DNA of 64,000 bases from Larix kaempferi (Eukaryota > Streptophyta > Pinopsida > Pinales > Pinaceae), in assembly GCA_027924585.1 (NCBI GenBank), contig BSBM01000964.1, positions 5,728,501-5,792,500 of the forward strand, given 5' to 3'. This document shows positions 47,020-59,394 of this stretch, one piece after another; the first letter of the stretch is position 1; the number at the start of each line of letters is the position of its first letter. The notes under the pieces were generated by a model. It searched no databases. It worked only from the letters and a program-made list of their open reading frames with translations, and was not told the origin of the DNA. Made by a program: the position numbers and the translations under genes.

Positions 47020-47263
47020 TAATTTTCCATTGCTGGAATGACACAACTAAAAATGACCAATTGTTTTGTGGTCATTTTTAGTTTAGTTCTTATCTCCTGA
47101 CCAAATTGGTCATTTTTAGTTTAGTTCTTATCCAATGACCAAATTGGTCATTTTTAGTCAGTTCACTTAAAATTTCACAATTTTGGTCATTTATCCCTTG
47201 AAAAAGTTGTGGTGACCAAATGTTTTGGTCGCCTGGTCACTTATCTCTCATTTTGTACTAGTG
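47020..47263. repeat. Right subterminal region of the CACTA-like element
   Basis: Dense TGGTCATTTTTAG and TGACCAAATTGGTCA motifs, several of them short palindromes, end at the right TIR. Such subterminal clusters are where CACTA transposases bind in known families; here that role is inferred. Confidence 0.75.
47237..47263 (-). repeat. Right 27-bp terminal inverted repeat of CACTA-like element
   Basis: Reads TCACTTATCTCTCATTTTG and ends TACTAGTG, then TAA. It is a perfect inverted match to 15780-15806. Confidence 0.92.
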
Positions 47264-47266
47264 TAA

Positions 47267-47700
47267 CGTAATAAAATTAGAAACTTACTGCACAATTCTT
47301 TCATATTTAATGCTCCAAGTTTCATATCATAAAATTCTTTGGCTTTCTTCTCATAATACTGTTCAGATAGGTATTTTCTTTTAAACAATTTCTTGAATGA
47401 ACTCCATGTGATATGAAATTCTTTTATGTTCTTTACCTTTTTAATATGTTGCCACCATATATCTTCCTTTTCGGACAGATTATAAATAACCATCTTTTCT
47501 TTAAGTTCTGTAGAGTAATTATAAATCTAAAAATATTTATGCATTCCAGAAAACCATGCTTAAGCATTCTCCCCAGTTTCTACTTCACCATTGAACATAG
47601 GTGGTTTTATTTTCTTAAACTCTCCAGAAATTTACTCATTTTGTTTACGAGTGAAAACATGAAGTTGGGAAACAATTTTGGCTTGTTTTTGACAAAACAA
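47267..47700 (-). pseudogene. Gypsy gag 5' part, right of the CACTA insertion
   Basis: The minus strand reads IKPPMFNGEVETGENA, a stop, AWFSGMHKYF, then YNLSEKEDIWWQHIKKVKN and LSEQYYEKKAKEFYDMKLG, classical plant Ty3/gypsy gag. It ends at the TAA target duplication (47264-47266). Its partner is the gag sequence beginning at 15779 (and 8353). Two or more stops show that the gene was already decaying. Confidence 0.88.
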
Positions 47701-48462
47701 ACTGCTGATTTTTATGTTTTTCAACTTCGACCTTTTCAAACCCATATCTCCCTTATGAATTTCAACGTGAAGTAAAGACAAAGGTTTTAGAGAATTGAAT
47801 TAGCTTTCTACTCATATTTAAAAAAAAAAAATTATCGACATAGCGTGGGACAAATTTGTTGTCAACATACAGCATATGCTTTAAAATTTTAGGTATGGAT
47901 AATGAGTGACCTGTGTTGACGACAACTTTTTGATAGATGGTTATTCATTTTAGGGAATAAAATTGTAGTTTCATAATCTACACATACTACACTGGATCCT
48001 GGACTATATTTTGAGTTTTTTAAGACTTGGGAACTATTTTTTATTATTTATCGAAACAACATATGTTCAGAAAATGGTGCATTATCGACACATGTTTTTG
48101 TCTTCACATTTTCTTTCAAATGTGACTCTTATTGGAAAAAATAAAAACAACCCATTGAAGAGGACACTCCAAGGAACATCCTTGTATTTTTTTTTTTGAA
48201 ATTGGCTTAGTCATTGTGATGATATTGAATTTTCATTGTGACTGATTTTTCAGTCAATAAATTTTTTAATGATAAAGTTTAGTAAAAAAATAGTAAAAAA
48301 TAGTAATCCTAAATGAAATTAAAAAAAAATTATATTATGAGAAAGTAGATTGAATGATGTATCTACTGGTATAAAATAAGACATGTAATTCTCATGTTTT
48401 GCAGTGGTCCGACCTTGTTAAAGTGACACATTTCTGAATTCTGCAGAAATGGTGCTGGAATT
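47701..48462. other. Probable gypsy leader or flank, non-coding
   Basis: AT-rich; the 5' LTR and primer site of the gypsy element should lie to the right, but I cannot identify them. Confidence 0.35.
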
Positions 48463-48678
48463 GTTGACCAGAAACTCTCAGGCGAGAAAATGTCTTCCAA
48501 ACTCTAGGCCGAGAGTTTAGTTCAAACTCTCATCCGAGATTTTTTTTTAAAATACAGCACATCGATTGGTTCAAAATCTTGGCCTAGAGTTTTTTTAAAC
48601 TCTCAGCCGAGAGTTTGAACTCTCAAAACTCTCGGCCTAGAGTTTTAAACACTCTAGGCCAAGAGTTTCTGGTTGACT
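48463..48678. repeat. Cluster of imperfect palindromes around AAACTCTNGGCCGAGAGTTT
   Basis: About seven variants of an 18-20-bp palindrome (for example 48499-48518 and 48597-48616) occur within 215 bp. The whole cluster is bounded by an inverted CCAGAAACTCT / AGAGTTTCTGG pair. It could fold into several hairpins or act as dimeric-protein sites. Function unknown. Confidence 0.75.
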
Positions 48679-49604
48679 TTTTTTCCCCTGTTCATTAGCG
48701 CACCCTCTTTCCCATCTTCATGTTTTTGTCACTTAATTGTTTCCCAGCTTCGCGTTTTCACCCTTACTCAATCCTCAAACCGTAGGTCTTATACTCTAGC
48801 ATCAAACCCTAATATGCATCTGGTTGGTGATAAGAATGAGATGCTTTACGTTGGGATTGAATTATTTCAATATTTAGGCCTCTAAAACCTATGAAACTTC
48901 TTCCACTACCATGATCTCATATTTCAATGATGTCAATGGCTTGAGATTATGACATACAAAGCTTGCAGCCATCTCTAAGACCTTAAATTTCCCTTGCAAA
49001 TAAATATAAATATTTCTTTTTCTTGGAACGTTGGGGTACATGCAAGAGCACATGAACATGTTAATATGAGATATCTCATGAAAACCCTATCCATGTCACA
49101 TCATACAAGTACATCGCAAGATAAATCTAGTTCTACCATCCAATTCTACACGTCGATCCTAGTATTTTAGTCCTCAAGCCCTAGGTCTTATACTCTAGCA
49201 TCACACAAGAGAAATCTCTCCAAGAACATCCAAGATGTTTCTCTTCCCCTTATCTTCTCTAATGGTTAAATCTTTGTGACCCCTAAAATCTAAATCCTAG
49301 GGTTTGCTTATGAACCCTATAATCTCCAGGATATGTAGGAAGTCCTCGTTTGCTTCAACAATAAGCTTATGTAAATCAACATCTCCCCACTAGCATGATT
49401 GTATTTCTTAGGTTTTGAAAACCCTATCCATGTCACATCACACTAGTACATAACAATATAACACTATTTCTGGCATCCGAGGCTACATGTCCATCATAGT
49501 GTTAGCTCTACTCTCCAGGTGTTCTACCAGGGAAATGGCCTTAGTGTTAGAACAAGATATTATTAACCTTAGTGATCACAGGTCTTCACAAATGTAAAAG
49601 AGAG
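48679..49604. other. Non-coding with two spaced direct repeats
   Basis: TAGGTCTTATACTCTAGCATC occurs near 48784 and 49182, and AACCCTATCCATGTCACATC near 49083 and 49420. So a unit of roughly 340-400 bp was duplicated and then decayed. No gene is seen. Confidence 0.5.
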
Positions 49605-51585
49605 GTGATACAAATTCGCTCAAGGGGGTCATTTCTCATCCGAAGACTCTCAGGCATGTGTGACCACCATGGACACGTCGATGATGGCCACTTGCATCTA
49701 TGGGAGCCAACGGAATCCAAGTCCGCACATCGGTTTGGGTTTCGTGGCCCTAGAGAAAATCCTCAAAGTGTCCTCAAATGGCCCCGGGGTGCCCGACGAA
49801 AATTCCTGTTGCACCCAAACCCTAGCTCTAATCATGAATCCATCGATTCCGAAGGATCTAGGACGCCGAGTTTCAGTTAGCCCCCCCCCCCCAAACCATG
49901 CCTCGAAGAGTTGGAAACAATGCCAATGTGCCATCTCCGGAGCCAGGTTTTTTCTCAGTGAGGGCCATTCCAATTTCGCTCAAGGGGGTAATTTCTCATT
50001 CGAAGGCTCCTGGGCATGCATGGCCATTGTGGACACATCCACAATGTCCACTTGCCCCTATGGCAGCCGATGAAATCCAATCCTACTCACTGGTTTGGGT
50101 TTTGTGGCCATGGAGAAAATCCTCAAAGTGTCCTTGAATGGCCCTGGGGTGCCCGACAAAAAATTCCATAATGGCCATGCACCTGTGGGAGCCAATGGAA
50201 TCCAAGTTTGCTCACCAGTTTGGGTTCTGTGCCCCTGGATCAAATCCTCAAAGTGTCTGTGAATGGCCCCAAGTTGCCCAACGAAAATGCACGTTGCACC
50301 CAAACCGTGACTCTGATCGTGAATTCATCGATTCCGATGGATCTGGGGTGCCAAGTTTAAGATAGGGGCCGCCTCAAACCATGCCTCGAAGACTTAGAAA
50401 TGGTGCTAATGTGCCATCTCCGGAGCTAGTGTTTTTCTCAGTGAGGCCCATTCCAATTTCGCTCAAGGAGGTCATTTCTCATCCGAAGGCTCCCGGGCAT
50501 GCATTGCCACCATGGACACGTCCAAAATTGACCCTTTCACCTATGGGAGCCGATGGAATCCAAGTCCGCTCAACAATTTGGGTTCCGTGGCCTCGAAGCA
50601 AATCCTCGAAGTGTCCCTGAATGACCCTGAGGTGCTCGACGAAAATTCGCGTTGCACCCAAACCGTGACTCCAATCTTGAATCCGTCAATTCCGATGGAT
50701 CTGAGATGCCAAGTTTCAGCTAGCCCCCCCCCCCAACTATTCCTCAGAGTTTTGTAAAATATGCCAATGTGCCATCTCTGGTGCAAGGGTTTTGCTCAGT
50801 GAGGGCCATTCCAATTTCCCTTAAGGGGGTCATTTCTCATCCAAAAGCTCTCAGGCATGCATGGCCACCATGGAAACATCCAAAATGGCCACTTGCACCT
50901 ATGGGATCCAACATAATCCAAGTCTGCTTTCCGATTTGGGTTCTATGGCCCCGGAGAAAATCCTCAAAGTGTCTTTGAATGGTCGTGGGGTTCTCAACGA
51001 AAATGCTTGTTTCACCCAAACTATGACTCCGATCGCAAATCCGTCAATTCTGATGTATCCAAGATGACAAGTTTCATCTAGGAGACCCCCCAAACCATGC
51101 CTCAAAGACTCTGAAATGTTTCCAATGTGCCATCTATAGAGCTAGGGTTTTGCTCAATGAGGGCAATTCCAATTTTGTTCAATAGGATAATTTATCATCC
51201 GAAGGCTCCCAGGCATGCGTGACCACCATGGAAACATCCACAATGTTCACATGCACCTGTGGGAGCCGACAGAATCCAAGTCTTCTCTTTGGTTTGGGTT
51301 TCGTGGACCCAGAGGAAATCCTCAAAGTGTCCATGAATAGCCCTGGGGTGCCCGACGAAAATTCCCACTACAACCAAACCGTGACTCTGATCGTGAATTG
51401 GTCAATTACAATGGATCCTGGATGTTGGGTTTCAGCTAGGCCCCCCCCCAAACCATGCCTTAGAGTCTTGAAAAGGGTGCCAATGTGCCATCTTTGAAGC
51501 TATGGTTTTGTTGAATGAGGGCCATTCTAATTTCTCTCAAGGGGGCCATTTCTCATCTAAAGGCTCTCGGGCATGCATGGCCATG
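49605..51585 (+). repeat. ~359-bp satellite, forward arm
   Basis: The anchor GCTCAAGGGGGTCATTTCTC recurs at about 49618, 49977, 50460, 50818, 51178 and 51535. Spacing is 357-360 bp, except one interval of 483 bp that contains a partial extra copy. Units diverge visibly. C runs of 7-10 bases mark each unit. Open frames here are repeat artefacts. Confidence 0.9.
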
Positions 51586-53635
51586 TTGGTCACGCATGTC
51601 CAAGAGCCTTTGGATGATAAATGACCCCCTTGAGCGAAATTGGAATGGCCCTCACTGAGTAAAACCCTAGCTCCGGAGATGGCACATTGGGATTGTTTCT
51701 AAGTCTTCAAGGCATGGTTTGGGGGGGGGGCTACCTAATACTCGATGTCCCAGACCGATCGGAATCGACGGATTCACGATCGGAGTCACAATTTGGGTGC
51801 AACGGGCATTTTTGTCGGGCACCCCAGGGCCATTTAGGGACACTTTGAGGATTTGCTCTGGGGCCATGGAACCCAAACCGATGAGCAGACTTGGATTCCA
51901 TCAGCTCCCATAGGTGCATGTAGTCATTGTAGATGTGTCCATGGTGGCCATGCAATCTCGGGAGCCTTCAGATTAGAAATGACCCCCTTTAGTGAATTTG
52001 GAATGGCCCTCACTCAACAAAACCCTAGCTCTGGAGATGGCACATTGGCACTATTTTCGAGTCTTCGAGGCATGGTTTGGGCATCCCATAGCTGAAACCT
52101 GGCATTTTGGATCCATTGGAATTGATGGATTCATGATCAGAGCCACGATTTGGGTACAACGGGCATTTTAATCGGGCACCCTGGGGTCATTCATGGACAC
52201 TTTGAGGATTTGCTCCAGGGCCATGAAACCCAAACAGGTGAGCAGACTTGGATTCTATCAGCTCCCACAGATGTCGGTGGCCATTGTGGATGTGTCCATG
52301 GTAGCCATGCATGCTTGGGAGCTTTCAGATGAGAAATGACCTCGTTGAGAAAAATTGGAATGGCCCTCACTGAGAAAAACCCTAGCTCGGGAGATGGCAC
52401 AATAGCACCGTTTCTGAGTCTTCGAGGCCTAGTTTGGGGGGACCCCTAGCTGAAACCAGGCATCTCGGATCCATTGGAATCAATGGATCCACGATCGGAG
52501 TCTTGGTCTGGGTGCTATGGGCATTTTTTCTAGGCACCCCAAGGCCATTGAGGGACACTTTGAGGATTTTCTCTGGGGCCACGGAACCCAAACCGATGAG
52601 CGGAATTGGATTCTGTTGGCTCCGGCAATTGCAAGTGTCCATTGTGGACATGTCCACGCATTCCTGAGAGCCTTTGGATGACAAATGACTCCCTTGATAG
52701 AATTTGGAATGGCCTTCATTATGCCAATCCCTAGCTCCAAAGATGGCACATTGGTACCGTTTCTAGACATTGGAGGCACGGTGTGGGGGGGCCATGGCTG
52801 AAACCCATCATCTCAAATCCATTAGAGTTGAAAAATTCTCTACCAGAATCACGGTTTTGGTGTTGTAGGAATTTTTTCCAGGCACCTCATGGCCATTCAG
52901 GGACACTTTAAGGATTTGCTCCAGGGCCATGGAACCCAAACCAATGAGCGGGCATGGATTACGTCAACTCCCAAACATGGGTATTTCCATTGTGGACGTG
53001 TCCATGGTGGCCACGCATGCCTAGGATCCTTCAGATGAGAAATGGCCCCCTTGAGTGAATTTGGAATGGCCTTCACTGATCAAAACCCTAGCTCAAAAGA
53101 TGGCAAATTGGCACCATTTTCGGGCATTGGAGGCACGGTGTGGGGCGGCCGTAGCTGAAACCCGGTGTCTGTAATCCATTGGAATCGATGGATTCAGTAC
53201 TGGAGTCACGGTTTTGGTGATATGGTCATTTTTTCCAGGAACCCTATGGCCATTTAGGGACACTTTGAGTATTTGCTACAGGGCCACGGAACCCAAACCA
53301 GTGAGCAGACTTGGATTCTATGGGCTCCCATGTGTGCTCATTGGAATTGTGGATGTGTTCATGGTGGCCATGCATGCCCGGGAGCCTTTGGATGAGAAAT
53401 GGACCCCTTGAGTGAAATCAGAATGGCCTTCACTGAGAAAACCCTAGCTCAAAAGATGGCACATTGGCACCATTTCTGAGCGTTTGAGGCACTGTGTGGG
53501 GGGCCCTTAGCTGAAACCTGACATTCGAAATCCATCAAAATCGATAGATTCAATACCGAAGTCACGTTTTTTGTTCTACGAGCATTTTTTCCAGGAACCC
53601 TGAGGCCATTCAGGTATACATTGAGGATGTCAAAG
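51586..53635 (-). repeat. ~359-bp satellite, inverted arm
   Basis: The same unit in reverse orientation: GAAATGACCCCCTTGAG and variants recur about every 355-360 bp from 51620 to 53405. Six units mirror the forward arm about a centre near 51585. Confidence 0.9.
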
Positions 53636-53679
53636 GATCTAGACCAATAATAATGTAGTCTTAGTGTTCTTACTTGATT

Positions 53680-54240
53680 TAAGAAGTTGATTTCTTTGCT
53701 ATTAAATTATGCAATTTCCTTCAAACTTATGTTCATTGACATAATGGATACATGGAACTTAATTATTATTTTTTTCTACTGTCATTTGCAAAAACTAAGA
53801 TAGCTAAATTAGATTTTCTTTTCAACGTATTGATTTCCCTTGTGCATACTTTGTGTTGCTTTTCTGTAATGATATATTAACCATATTTGACTTTGCTTAA
53901 TTTTTTGTCTTTTCCATTGAAAAACTAATAGGCATAGATCTGAAACTTCGGTGATTTTTGCACTAATTTGATAAGCTGTTTTTTTTGTTATCAAATTATA
54001 CAGTTTGCTTTACACTCCCATTCATTGACACAATGGATAAATAGAACTTAATCATATTTTTCTTGCATCTTTTGCAAAAAATAAGATAGATACATTAAAT
54101 TTTATTTTCATCCTATTTAGTTTGCTTGCGAATACTATGTGTTGCATTGTTGTACTGATATATTAATGAAGTTTGACTTTTCCTTGTTTTTTCTCTTGTC
54201 GTTGACAATTTAATAGGTGTGCATTAATAACTAAGTTTAG
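53680..54240. repeat. ~289-bp imperfect tandem duplication
   Basis: TTCATTGACATAATGGATA at 53732 and TTCATTGACACAATGGATA at 54021 anchor two diverged copies. Non-coding. The second copy ends just before the copia relic. Confidence 0.7.
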
Positions 54241-54311
54241 AAGGCTGATTTGAAGTGACATATTGATGTGTATGTGTGTATGTGAATTTGCTCGATATGT
54301 GAATATTGATA

Positions 54312-54960
54312 CATTCTTCTTTGAGCAAGGTTTGATAAGAAGTAAAAGTGACCCTCATTCGTATATCAAGAAGGATGAACATGGGACTATTGCTTTGATT
54401 TCTTTATATGATGATGATCTAATCATAAAAGGAAGTGCTACTATGTTCATTGAAGAAATGAAAAGAATATTTTCGCAGGAATTTGAGATGAAGGACCTCG
54501 GGGAGTTGTATTATTGTTTAGGCCTTGAAGAAGTATGGAGGGATGATGGTGTGTAGTTGATCACACAAAGAAACTATAGAACTGAGATCATCATGAGGTT
54601 CAATATGAATAAATGCAATCTAGTGTATTGGAACAAAATGTGAAGCTCAATAGTGAAGATGAAACAAAAAATATGAATGACACTTTCTATCTAGAGTTGG
54701 TGGGAAGTCTAAATTATGTTACATCAACTAGACCAGATAGTGAGTTAATGGCTAAGGATAACCAACAACCATTAAATGAGATAGCCAAAGTTCCATCAAA
54801 TTGACAAATAATCCAGCTTATCATGGCAGGTCCAAGATTATTGAAATGTTGCATCATTTTCATAAGGAGAAGATATAATGAAAGGAAATCTAGTATTTGG
54901 TATACTATAATACATATGAGAATGTGGATGGCATCTTCATTAATTTTTTTGGAAAAGAAA
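54312..54960 (+). pseudogene. Copia RT/RNase H relic
   Basis: Plus-strand reading gives GLIRSKSDPHSYI, LYDDDLIIKGS (catalytic box with Asp for Val in YVDD), FEMKDLGELYYCLGLE and LVGSLNYVTSTRPDS. After a large deletion it shows NNPAYHGRSKIIEM, the end of RNase H. Stops and frame changes occur. It starts abruptly in mid-RT and has no LTRs. Confidence 0.8.
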
Positions 54961-56500
54961 AAATTTAAAATGTGTAGAGATAATTTGTGTGTTTGAAAAA
55001 ACTCTTCTTTTTTGAAATAATGAATGAATGACTTGTTCTTGATTTCATTCCTAGAACCATAATAGTTCATTGTGACGTTTCTAAGCTAATAAAATACATT
55101 ATAGTGTGATATGAGTGAGACATTGATCTCATTTTTTAGGGAATTTTATTGTTCCTTTCTTACTTTCTTATTCTTAGAACATGCACATTGCAAACTATTG
55201 ATATATAGGTTTTCATTTTACACTTTAATGCGATGTAATAAGTATATGAGGGCATGTGCATGCTAATGAGGGTCACTTTTCGCACGTTAGATGCAATAGA
55301 AAACTGAAAAATAAGGCATCCCTCAACTTAATTGGTTTTTTTGAGATACTTACACAAGATATCTTGCATCGAGTAAAAAAGATCAAACATAGGAGATTTA
55401 GTCTCATTTCCAATTATATAAGTTTTAAGTATTGAAAATTTACATAACTATGTCAAATTTCAATTTTTCTAACAATCACTTTTTTTTTTGGCAAATGATA
55501 ACGTATATGTTTTTGTGGGTGCAGCCTTTTCGTGCGTAAATGATGGTTTCGGGATACAAAAATTGGTAGACATGTATAGAACCCATAGCACTAGTGCAGC
55601 ACTATTTTTACAAAATAAAATGTTTAATTAAAAAAAAAAAATTAATTATGTAAGTGATGAAACCTCAAGAACAGTACGTCAAATGTGGGTGCATCCTTTG
55701 AAGGTCTTAATGCAGTCATTTCGACTTGAATTTTTTATATCATGTAGAGGTTGGTGTCTACAAGTGTAGCATATAATTTTTTTTTAAATGGTTTTGAAAT
55801 GAAAAAGTTACGGAATAAATGCTAACAACATGTTTTTTGACTTGAGTGATGACACAAGAAAATTAGGAAACAAATAGAAAATCTTAATATTGTTTTAAAA
55901 AAATTACATATTTGGAATTTGCATAAAAAATGCTATCTATGTCTAAACTTTCATCAATAATGGTCATGTATGTCATGCTATAGAGAGCAGTAAAAAACAG
56001 GCATATTGAGAAAAATGGTGGAAAATGCCTAATTAACTATAGTTCAGTAAATTCCATAGCACATGTTTGGTAAGTCCGAACCAACCACATAGGATTGTGG
56101 TGGACACATGGGCACGGGAGGAGGAGATGATTAGGTGCTCCAGAATGCACGCGCGTTCTATATAAATTCAAATATTTTGATTGGCACGCATTTAATGCGA
56201 AACGCGCATGCGTGTTATGGACACAAAATGCGTGTGCGTTATGGACACACAAACGCGTGAACATTTTGCATATACAAAAAGAAATTTCGGGGGCTCGCTG
56301 GCCCTTGGAACGGCCATTGCGCATGCCATGATCATAAACAAACCTAGAGTACAAACATGACTGAAACAACATCATCTATGAGACTAGAAGATCAGGCTCC
56401 ACAACCAACACTCTCCCTCTCACTCCTCCCATATATTCCTAATCCCCCTCTTGCCCCTCCCCCCTCTCTCACTATCTCCTTAACCATGCTCCCCTCTCCC
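54961..56500. other. Non-coding, nothing firm recognized
   Basis: AT-rich. Near 56140-56265 a CpG-rich patch repeats GCGTGTTATGGACACAAA and similar. No gene recognized. Confidence 0.4.
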
Positions 56501-56509
56501 CCTAAACCT

Positions 56510-56514
<5 letters not shown>

Positions 56515-56551
<37 letters not shown>

Positions 56552-56560
56552 ATGTAACCC
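56515..56560. repeat. (CT)n microsatellite
   Basis: About 20 CT units, with further CT-rich tracts to 56630. Confidence 0.9.
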
Positions 56561-56724
56561 CCCTCTTCTTTTCTCCCCCCTATGTCCCTCTCTCTCTCTC
56601 GTTAATATTTCTCTCTCTCCCTCACTACAAGGGAAATAACTTGTAGCATAGGTTTCCCACAAATTGGCCTTTTATAGTACGACTAAACCAATGATCAAGG
56701 ATTTACTGAGAAGTGTAGGGAGGT

Positions 56725-56993
56725 GGAGGTGTAGGGAAGAGAGAGAGACTGAGAGAGCCTGGGTTAGTAAGGGCTAGGGAGAGGAGGGGAGAGAGATAGA
56801 GAGGAAGGTGTTTAGAGATAGGGGGGGCAGGAGAGAGATAGAAAGAGTAGGATGGTTAGGGATTGGGGAGAGGTTAGGGAGAGAGAGAGGGGGGTTAGTT
56901 AGGGGTAAGGGGCTAGGATGGGGGTTAGTGAGGTGGATAGAGAGAGAGAGAATGAGAGAGGGGGTTAGTAATGGTTAGTAGGAGGATACGAGG

Positions 56994-57027
<34 letters not shown>

Positions 57028-57065
57028 CAGGAGAGGGTTTTAGTTGTAGGGAGTGAGAAAGAGAG
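56725..57065. repeat. GA-rich low-complexity tract with (GA)n
   Basis: Purine-rich sequence with repeated GGGTTAG and AGAGAG motifs. There is a purer GA run at 56995-57026. Confidence 0.85.
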
Positions 57066-57089
57066 ATGGGAGTTGTGGTTAGAGGTAGA

Positions 57090-57215
57090 GTGATGACGAT
57101 GACGATGATGATGATGATGATGAAGATGAAGATGAATATGAAGACGATGATGATGAGGAGGAGGAGGAGGAGGAGGAGGAGGAGGAGGAGGAGGAGGAGG
57201 AGGATGAAGATGAGG

Positions 57216-57265
<50 letters not shown>

Positions 57266-57421
57266 GATGAGGATGATGATGATGATGATGATGAAGCAGA
57301 TGATGATGATGAAGATGGAGCCAAGGATGATGATGATGATGAAGATGATGATGATGATGAAGATGATGATGAAGATGACGACGATTATGATGAAGATGAA
57401 GATGAAGATGATGGAGGTGAA

Positions 57422-57454
<33 letters not shown>

Positions 57455-57781
57455 GAAGAAGATGATGAGGAAGATGATGAAGATGATGAAGATGATGATG
57501 AATAAGATGATGAGGATGATGAGTATGATGGTGGTCGTGATGATGAATACGACGATGATGATGATGAATATGATGATGATGATGATGATAATGATGATGA
57601 TGATGATGATGAAGATGATGATGATGATGATGAAGACGATGAAGACGATGATGATGATGATGATAATAATGATGATGATGATGATGATGATGATGACGAT
57701 GATGATGATGATGATGATGAAGATGATGAGTATCATCATCATCGTTTCATCATCATCATCCTCATATTCATCATCTTCATC
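57090..57781. repeat. (GAT)n / GAN triplet microsatellite, ~690 bp
   Basis: Almost pure trinucleotide repeat (GAT, with GAA, GAG and GAC interruptions, and a GAG run at 57151-57201). It switches to (CAT)n near 57731, forming an inverted tail. The long open frames in several registers are a consequence of the triplet repeat and are not genes. Confidence 0.93.
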
Positions 57782-58383
57782 TGTTAAACTTTTAGCATTA
57801 ATTCAACATACTCTAGGATCTTTACTGAGAGAATAACATGTACAACATATCAAGCATATCAATCACAACAAGTAATCACAAGAGACAATAGACACACAAA
57901 GTTTCCTTGGGGAAAACCATAAAAGTGAAAAACCCCAATAACTTTCTCAGAGATAGATAGAGCAATGATACAAAACCCAAGCATAAGAGATAGTCTCCTA
58001 GCAGCAGCTTCTCCTCCTCCACTAGTGCACCAATCTCCAATGAGTGTAGAAGTGAGAAAGTGAATGATCAAATAGAGTGCCTCCCACAGGCTATTCATAC
58101 ATGAATTGACTTGCCTAATAACCTTACTAGGTCGACCTCAACTTAATCACATAATATAATTCTGACAAGGTCGACCCCTAATAGGGTGGTCTAATAACCC
58201 TTTGACCCACATGACTTATACAGGGCCGACCCCATCAAGGTGGTCTAATAACCCATCAAGTAGAAGTTACGACACTCACAATATAAATGACGACACTTCC
58301 GTATAGAGGAATAATAAAATCTCTATAGGAATACAATATATATATATATATATGAAATACATTCTGAAGTTACAAATACATCA
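57782..58383 (-). repeat. Copia-3 3' LTR
   Basis: On the minus strand it starts TGATGTATTTGTAACTTCAG after a purine-rich AGAGGGAG and ends AAAGTTTAACA at 57782, next to the GAT repeat. Internal blocks TTATTAGACCACC and GGTCGGCCC match the Copia-2 LTR, so the families are related. A TA run sits at 58338-58353. Confidence 0.75.
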
Positions 58384-58844
58384 AAACTCCCTCTCAACTA
58401 GGAAGGTATTTCTCGACATAGATCTAATAGCATAATTCTTCTTCTCTAGATCATCGTCACTGGATAATCGCCATCGAATCATCATCATTGTTGTTGCTAC
58501 TGCTATCTCAATCAATATTTGATCTACTCGTCAGAGGAAGTTCTACAGAGCCAACCCTTTTTCATGCTTGATGTAGGCCCACCACTTGTAGTTCCTCATC
58601 ATCACTGGCCATACTGTGGAATCCTCAGGACTTATTACGTGCATCAACAAAACCTTGCAAGAGCATCCCAGGACTGATTACGAGCACATAGCTCAACCTA
58701 TCGGATCTCCCATGACCTTTTACATGCCACTGCACAACCTGTCCATGGCCACAGAGTATCATCCTAATACTCATGATCATACTGATCATAACATCATTCA
58801 TGAAGAACAAAATAGATGCACATCACACAGCACTTACATTCACC

Positions 58845-59260
58845 GGCATGGAAAGACACACTTCAACCATCCGCGAAAGGATAAACACTTATATCTATGC
58901 CATGGGAAGACACACTTCAACCATGCGAGAATGGCATATCACTTATATCGCACCCATGGGAAGACACACTTCAACCATGCTTGAATGGCCCAGCAGCTAT
59001 ATCGCAGCCATGGGAAGACACACTTCAACCATGCTCGAATGGCCCCAACACTTATATTGCAGCCATGGGAAGACACACTTCAACCATTCTTGAATGGCTT
59101 CATCCCTTACATCTGCACCATGGAAGAACACATCTACCACCATGTGAGAATGGCTCCAACAATTACATCATGACCATGGGAGAACACATCTACCACCATG
59201 TCGGAAAAGCCTGGCAATTACATCGTGACCATGGGAGAACACATCTACAACCATGTCCAA
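58845..59260 (-). repeat. Copia-3 3' array, ~54-bp period
   Basis: ATGGGAAGACACACTTCAAC recurs every 54-55 bp (cores at 58861, 58915, 58969, 59023, 59078), then as AACACATCTACCACCATG variants to 59260, about eight copies in all. Confidence 0.88.
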
Positions 59261-59394
59261 AAATCCCATGTGCATCTGTGTCTTTGGAACTCATCACACA
59301 TAATCCAACTTATTATGCAATGTATCCACCTGATACATATCATCACATATGATCATCCTGATCATCATCACTGCATCGTCTTGATGCATACATA

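Larger units (their letters stand above)
15780..47263. mobile_element. 31.5-kb CACTA-like insertion in gypsy gag
   Basis: The left end CACTAGTACAAAA... and the right end ...TTTTGTACTAGTG form a perfect 27-bp terminal inverted repeat, flanked by TAA on both sides, the 3-bp target duplication of the CACTA (CMC/En-Spm) superfamily. Both ends carry many GACCA/TGGTC subterminal motifs. Gypsy gag continues exactly across the empty site. I find no transposase (TNPD/Tnp2-type) reading frame, so the element looks non-autonomous. Its interior holds gene fragments and later retroelement insertions. Removing Copia-1 and Copia-2 leaves about 17.8 kb. Confidence 0.85.

Noticed and set aside
49572-53411. 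Many 60-137-codon open frames in the satellite
   Set aside because: They recur with the 359-bp unit on both strands, have no shared conserved frame and no recognizable domain.
57066-57836. Long open frames (over 250 codons) of Met/Asp/Ile/Ser runs
   Set aside because: Pure consequence of the GAT triplet repeat, open in several registers on both strands.
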